Below, in pieces: positions 7,152 to 11,205 of a DNA stretch of 11,205 bases. Position 1 is the first letter of the stretch. Each line of letters begins with the position of its first letter. The notes under the pieces were generated by a model. The model saw only the letters and a list, made by a program, of their open reading frames with translations. It searched no databases and had not been told where the DNA came from. Both the position numbers and the translations under genes were made by a program. Origin of the DNA: Pelagilacustribacter hypolimneticus (lineage in GTDB: Bacteria; Pseudomonadota; Alphaproteobacteria; Pelagibacterales; Pelagibacteraceae); the NCBI GenBank assembly GCA_965235125.1, contig CBDDXH010000037.1:1-11205 (forward strand). The letters are read 5' to 3'.

Positions 7152-8641
7152 TATTTAATCGTATTTATAATTAAATTCATTTGATAATCGTTAATCAATT
7201 TATCCACTGAAACTTCAATAGTATCTAGAATTAAATTAGGATAAAAACCAAAAAATAAAGTTAGTCCAGCTAGTAAAAATAGTATTAAACCTTCGGAAAA
7301 ATTTAAATCTTTTAATTCAGCTATTTCCTTTTTTTCCAATTTTCCAAAAATCACTCTTTTGTACAACCAGAGCATATATGCTGCTCCAAGGACAAGTCCG
7401 ATGCTGGCAATTATTGCTATTAAAAAATTCTTTTGAAAAGCTCCTAATAAAACTAAGATTTCACCAACAAATCCGCTTGTGCCAGGTAAACCTACTGCAC
7501 CTAGCATAAATATTGCAAATACTAATGAATATTTAGGTAAAATATTAACTACCCCTCCGTAAGAACTGATTAATCTTGAATGTGTTCTATCGTATAAAAC
7601 ACCAACGCACAAAAATAAAGCTGCTGAAATAAGGCCGTGACTTAACATTTGAAAAATACTTCCTTCAATACCTTGTTTAGTAAAAGTAAAAATACCAAGT
7701 GTTACAAATCCCATATGAGCTACAGAAGAATACGCGATAAGTTTTTTCATATCTTCCTGCATAAGAGCAACTAAAGAAGTGTAAATTATTGCGATAACAC
7801 TTAAGGTAAAGATAAGAGGCACAAAGTATTCTGACGCAACCGGAAACATGCCAATCGAAAACCTTAAAAAGCCATATCCAGCCATTTTAAGCAAAATAGC
7901 TGCAAGTATTACTGAGCCTGCTGTTGGTGCTTCGACATGAGCATCTGGTAGCCAAGTATGAACAGGCCACATTGGCGTTTTAACAGCAAAAGAACTAAAA
8001 AAAGCTAACCAAAGAACATATTGAAATTCTGTAGGTATTTTTACCTTAAATATTTCGGTAACATCAGTAGTTCCTGTAAGCCAGTAAATTGAAATAATAG
8101 CTACTAGCATTAAAACAGAACCTAAAAGAGTAAATAAAAAGAATTTAAATGCTGCATAAACTTTTTTTGGGCCACCCCATATTCCAATAATTAAAAACAT
8201 TGGTATCAGACCTGCCTCAAAAAATAGATAAAAAATTACTAAATCTAAAGAACAAAAAACTCCAATCATAAATGATTCTAAAACAAGAATGGCAATTAAA
8301 AATTCTTTGAGTCTGGTTTTAACAGAATTAACACAAGACAATATACAAATTGGAGTAATGAAAGCTGTTAGAACTATGAATAAAATAGATATACCGTCAA
8401 TCCCAAACTTAAATTTTATATAACCACTTATCCATTTTTTTTCTTCAACAAATTGAAATTCGGATAAGGTTTTATCAAAAGCAAACCATAAAAAAATAGA
8501 TAAAAAAAAAGTTACAATGGTAGTAAATAAAGAAATATAAATTACATTTTTATTATCACTAGACTTGTTGTTAAAAATAAAAATAAAAATTGAACCTAAA
8601 ATAGGTAATAAAGTAATCGATGATAATATTGGAAAATTCAT
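7151..8641 (-). CDS. nuoM: NADH-quinone oxidoreductase subunit M
   Basis: Central antiporter-like proton-channel subunit of the complex I membrane arm, between NuoL and NuoN. The length of 496 residues is normal and hydrophobic segments run along the whole protein (14-helix fold). E142 in FFEAGLIPMFL corresponds to the essential glutamate of the channel (E. coli E144), and K221 in FAVKTPMWPVHTWLPDAH corresponds to the K234 position. A further lysine, K252, lies in the following helix. KKLIAYSSVAHMGF (299-312) and GLPGTSGFVGE (384-394) are family signatures. The ATG comes one base after the nuoL stop (TAA A ATG), and the stop overlaps the nuoN start as TAATG. No Shine-Dalgarno precedes the start. 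Confidence 0.98.
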   Translation of the reverse strand: MNFPILSSITLLPILGSIFIFIFNNKSSDNKNVIYISLFTTIVTFFLSIFLWFAFDKTLSEFQFVEEKKWISGYIKFKFGIDGISILFIVLTAFITPICILSCVNSVKTRLKEFLIAILVLESFMIGVFCSLDLVIFYLFFEAGLIPMFLIIGIWGGPKKVYAAFKFFLFTLLGSVLMLVAIISIYWLTGTTDVTEIFKVKIPTEFQYVLWLAFFSSFAVKTPMWPVHTWLPDAHVEAPTAGSVILAAILLKMAGYGFLRFSIGMFPVASEYFVPLIFTLSVIAIIYTSLVALMQEDMKKLIAYSSVAHMGFVTLGIFTFTKQGIEGSIFQMLSHGLISAALFLCVGVLYDRTHSRLISSYGGVVNILPKYSLVFAIFMLGAVGLPGTSGFVGEILVLLGAFQKNFLIAIIASIGLVLGAAYMLWLYKRVIFGKLEKKEIAELKDLNFSEGLILFLLAGLTLFFGFYPNLILDTIEVSVDKLINDYQMNLIINTIK

Positions 8642-8642
8642 T

Positions 8643-10550
8643 TTAATTTATTATTAGGAAAGTCAACAGACAAGAAACACCTAAAAGCATTACAAACGCA
8701 TAATCATAAATAAAACCGCTCTGAAATTTCACAGCTTTATTTGAAAAGAAATTAATTACTTTTGAAAAACCATCTGGACCATATCGATCAATTATATTTT
8801 GATCTCCTTTTTTCCATAAAATAAAACCTATAAATTTAAGTGGCTTAACGAATAAATATGTATAAAGTTCATCAAAATACCATTTGTTAAATAAAAAATT
8901 ATGTAATGGTTCATTCATCTTCTTCAGGCTATCTAAAATTGAAGTATCTTTAATATATAAATAATAGGAGAAAGGGATCGCTATTATAACTAACGCAGGT
9001 GTTATAAATAAAAGCCAAAAAGGCAAATGTAAATGTACTATTTCTTTTGCAAAAAATATTGAATTCATCCAAAAATCTAAATTCTGTTTTCCAATAAGGA
9101 TTTCTTTAAATAAATAACCTACAAGTACAGCGCCTAACGCAAGGATTACCAAAGGTAAAAGCATAACCGCTGGAGATTCTTGTATTTTTTCCAATGGCAT
9201 CATCTTATTTTTAAAGCTGCCATGAAAAGTTATAAAAAATAATCTCCAAGAATAAATAGCCGTCAAAAAAGCAGTAAAAATTCCAATTGTCATAGCGTAA
9301 TACCCTATTGAAGTACCTTTCATAAAAGCAAATTCAATAATTGCATCCTTAGAATAAAATCCAGACAAAAAAGGGAATCCTGTTAATGCTAAGGTACCAA
9401 TGAGCATTAAAAACCAAGTATAAGGGATTTTTTTCCATACGCCTCCCATTAATCTTATATCTTGCTCGTCTTTAAATGCATGAATAACAGATCCAGAGCC
9501 AAGAAATAACAAAGCTTTGAAAAATGCATGAGTAAATAAATGAAATATAGCTGCATGATAAGCTCCTACACCGGCAGCAAAAAACATATAACCCAATTGA
9601 CTGCAAGTTGAATAAGCAATAATTTTTTTAATGTCGTTCTGTACAAGCGCTACAGAAGCTGCAAAAAGAGCAGTTATCATTCCTATAATCGCAACAAAAT
9701 TTAAAGCAACTTGTGAGTATTCAAACAAAGGTGAACAACGCACAACTAAAAATACTCCCGCTGTTACCATTGTTGCTGCGTGAATTAAAGCAGAGACCGG
9801 TGTTGGGCCTTCCATAGCGTCTGGTAACCATGTGTGGAATAAAAACTGAGCTGACTTTCCCATCGCGCCAATAAAAAGCATTAAACATATAATAGTTATG
9901 AGATTTGTATTGAGTCCTAAAAAAATTATTTCTTTATCAATTGATTGAGTGGCTTTAGTAAATACTTCGCTATAATTTACAGTACCAAAATAAAAAAAAA
10001 TTAAAAAAATACCGATAGCAAAACCAAAGTCTCCGACACGATTAACTAAAAAAGCTTTTATAGCAGCATTATTAGCAGTTTCTTTTTTATACCAAAAACC
10101 AATTAGTAAATACGAACATAATCCTACGCCCTCCCAACCAAAAAATAGCTGAATAAAATTATCTGAAACAACAAGCATTAACATAGAAAAAGTAAATAAA
10201 GATAAATAAGACATAAATCTTGGTTTGTTTGGATCATGGCTCATGTACCCAATTGAATAAATGTGAACTAAAGAAGATATCGAAGTTACTATAACCAACA
10301 TTATTGAACTTAATGGATCTATATAAATAGACCAATTTACTTGAAGGTTTCCGGAACTTATCCAATTAAAAATTTTATAATTCCCATAAAGATCATGAAC
10401 GACTCCATTATAAAAAATTATTACTGAAAATATTGCTGAAATGATCACTGACGCTGTAGTAATTAATTCTGAGTATCTGTCTCCTAAAGGTTTAATAAAA
10501 TAACCTAAGATAGAACCAAGCAAAGGAAGAAAAACTAAAAAATAAGGCAT
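8643..10550 (-). CDS. nuoL: NADH-quinone oxidoreductase subunit L
   Basis: Distal antiporter-like subunit of complex I. It pumps protons and carries the long amphipathic lateral helix that runs along NuoM and NuoN. The 635 residues are normal for an alphaproteobacterial NuoL. E140 in FFGWEGVGLCSYLLIGFW and K232 in GAMGKSAQFLFHTWLPDAME are the essential channel residues (E. coli E144 and K229). EGPTPVSALIHAATMVTAG (247-265), KKIIAYSTCSQLGYM (308-322) and GFPFLSGFYSKD (391-402, K401) are signature segments. The C-terminal region from about 500 should contain the lateral helix (NEPLHNFLFNKWYFDELY, about 546-563, leads into it) and a final anchoring helix near 613-633. The ATG directly abuts the nuoK stop (TAA|ATG), with a weak AAAAGG just before it inside nuoK. 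Confidence 0.98.
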   Translation of the reverse strand: MPYFLVFLPLLGSILGYFIKPLGDRYSELITTASVIISAIFSVIIFYNGVVHDLYGNYKIFNWISSGNLQVNWSIYIDPLSSIMLVIVTSISSLVHIYSIGYMSHDPNKPRFMSYLSLFTFSMLMLVVSDNFIQLFFGWEGVGLCSYLLIGFWYKKETANNAAIKAFLVNRVGDFGFAIGIFLIFFYFGTVNYSEVFTKATQSIDKEIIFLGLNTNLITIICLMLFIGAMGKSAQFLFHTWLPDAMEGPTPVSALIHAATMVTAGVFLVVRCSPLFEYSQVALNFVAIIGMITALFAASVALVQNDIKKIIAYSTCSQLGYMFFAAGVGAYHAAIFHLFTHAFFKALLFLGSGSVIHAFKDEQDIRLMGGVWKKIPYTWFLMLIGTLALTGFPFLSGFYSKDAIIEFAFMKGTSIGYYAMTIGIFTAFLTAIYSWRLFFITFHGSFKNKMMPLEKIQESPAVMLLPLVILALGAVLVGYLFKEILIGKQNLDFWMNSIFFAKEIVHLHLPFWLLFITPALVIIAIPFSYYLYIKDTSILDSLKKMNEPLHNFLFNKWYFDELYTYLFVKPLKFIGFILWKKGDQNIIDRYGPDGFSKVINFFSNKAVKFQSGFIYDYAFVMLLGVSCLLTFLIIN

Positions 10551-10862
10551 TTAACCTTTTAGCTCATTAATTTCGTGTACTCTAATTGAGCCTTTGTTTC
10601 TGTAATAAGAAACTATTATTGCCAAGCCAATTGCAGCTTCAGCAGCTGCAACGGTCAATATAAAAAATGTAAAAATTTGTCCCGTTATATCATTTGAATA
10701 AATAGAAAAAGCAACCAAGTTAATATTTACTGAAAGCAAAATAAGCTCAACTGACATTAATATTACAATAACATTTTTTCTGTTTAGAAAGATTCCAACA
10801 ACACCAAGTAAAAATATTACCCCACCTAATGTCAGGTAGTGACCTAATTGAATATCAATCAT
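10551..10862 (-). CDS. nuoK: NADH-quinone oxidoreductase subunit K
   Basis: Small membrane subunit (three helices) linking NuoJ and NuoN in the complex I proton path. Starting at the ATG at 10862 the protein has 103 residues and begins MIDIQLGHYLTLGGVIF, which fits the short N-terminus of the family. The conserved membrane glutamates are E39 (LMSVEL) and E75 (AAAEAAIGLAI), equivalent to E. coli E36 and E72. NRKNVIVILMSVELILLSVN (27-46) is highly characteristic. A TTG lies immediately upstream in frame (10863-10865) and would add one residue. I prefer the ATG on family length, with AAAGGAG nine bases upstream. The start lies inside the end of nuoJ (8-base overlap) and the stop abuts nuoL. Confidence 0.97.
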   Translation of the reverse strand: MIDIQLGHYLTLGGVIFLLGVVGIFLNRKNVIVILMSVELILLSVNINLVAFSIYSNDITGQIFTFFILTVAAAEAAIGLAIIVSYYRNKGSIRVHEINELKG

Positions 10863-11205
10863 CAATCTTTACTCCTTTATTAAAGTCTGCGTGCGCTAAC
10901 TCTATAGATGTTTTTCTTTCTCTTGATATTTGAGTGATGTAACTCTGGGTTTTTACACCTTGTCTTTTTGCATATGTCAAAACAATTGCGCCTATCATAG
11001 CTAAAAGTAAAATGATTCCTGCTACCTGGAATAAGTGGATGTATTCAGTATAAAGGACATTTCCTAACATATGGGTATTAGTGAAATTTTCATCTAATTG
11101 TAATAATTCTGTTTTTATAAAATTAGTTTTATATTTCCAGCCACCTACAACAACTAATACTTCAGCAAGAATAATTATACTTACAATAAGACCGATAGGT
11201 ATGTG
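10855..11205 (-). CDS. nuoJ: NADH-quinone oxidoreductase subunit J (N-terminus cut by window edge)
   Basis: Membrane subunit of complex I lying next to NuoK. The frame is open from the window edge to the TGA at 10855-10857 and gives 116 C-terminal residues; the family is about 200 residues, so roughly the first 80-90 are outside. An internal ATG at 11070 is not the start: the reading frame upstream of it continues without a stop as NuoJ-like sequence, including a hydrophobic helix (PIGLIVSIIILAEVLVVVGG) just inside the edge and a polar linker. The stretch LGNVLYTEYIHLFQVAGIIL, then LLAMIGAIVLT, is the characteristic last membrane helix region of NuoJ. A hydrophilic tail of about 40 residues follows, beginning AKRQGVKTQ. 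The conserved third helix with its pi-bulge lies outside the window. The last 8 bases overlap nuoK. Confidence 0.95.
   Translation of the reverse strand, partial: HIPIGLIVSIIILAEVLVVVGGWKYKTNFIKTELLQLDENFTNTHMLGNVLYTEYIHLFQVAGIILLLAMIGAIVLTYAKRQGVKTQSYITQISRERKTSIELAHADFNKGVKIDD
10872..10878 (-). promoter_or_regulatory. Shine-Dalgarno sequence for nuoK, inside nuoJ
   Basis: The minus strand reads AAAGGAG here, nine bases before the nuoK ATG at 10862 and six before the in-frame TTG at 10865. It is the clearest ribosome-binding site in the window; most other junctions rely on stop/start overlap with no visible Shine-Dalgarno. The spacing is compatible with either start codon. Family length favours the ATG. 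Confidence 0.7.

Noticed and set aside
10855..11070. A separate 71-residue protein starting at ATG 11070
   Set aside because: The same frame is open upstream to the window edge and encodes NuoJ-like sequence, so this is the C-terminal part of NuoJ.
1..11205. Mobile element, CRISPR array, tRNA/rRNA gene, riboswitch or new defence system
   Set aside because: Every base except a few junction bases is coding sequence of recognised housekeeping families; no repeats, integrase or transposase motifs or structured RNA were seen.

Overview
The window is strongly AT-rich (G+C well under one third by eye). It looks like a free-living, streamlined alphaproteobacterium, most plausibly of the SAR11/Pelagibacterales type. 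This rests on three things: the base composition, the near-absence of intergenic DNA, and a gene order typical of Alphaproteobacteria (end of the complex I operon, then biotin ligase, type III pantothenate kinase, RNase J, a DUF1467 membrane protein, a short-type prolyl-tRNA synthetase and a LolC-type permease). The species assignment is inference; no rRNA or other marker is present.

All eleven genes lie on the minus strand, so transcription runs from the high-coordinate end to the low-coordinate end. In that order: nuoJ (N-terminus outside the window), nuoK, nuoL, nuoM, nuoN, birA, coaX, rnj, the DUF1467 gene, proS, and lolC (last residues outside the window). No gap between genes is longer than 4 bases. 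Four junctions are the 1-base overlap TAATG, one is the 4-base overlap ATGA, nuoJ/nuoK overlap by 8 bases, nuoK/nuoL abut exactly, and the other three have gaps of 1, 1 and 4 bases. There is no room for a conventional intergenic promoter or terminator, so the block reads as one long, translationally coupled transcription unit that continues past both ends of the window.

Functionally, 5739-11205 encodes the membrane arm of respiratory NADH:quinone oxidoreductase: three antiporter-like proton channels (NuoL, M, N) and the small connecting subunits (NuoK, J). The genes after it supply cofactor chemistry (BirA attaches biotin to acetyl-CoA carboxylase; CoaX makes phosphopantothenate for CoA), RNA turnover (RNase J), translation (ProRS) and lipoprotein export (LolC). 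A small two-helix protein of unknown function, DUF1467, sits among them.

I see no mobile element, CRISPR array, RNA gene, recent insertion or new defence or biosynthetic system. The points worth a second look are departures within known families: a minimal BirA with altered biotin-loop residues, the DUF1467 protein, non-standard start sites for nuoK and lolC, and a 12-A tract inside rnj.
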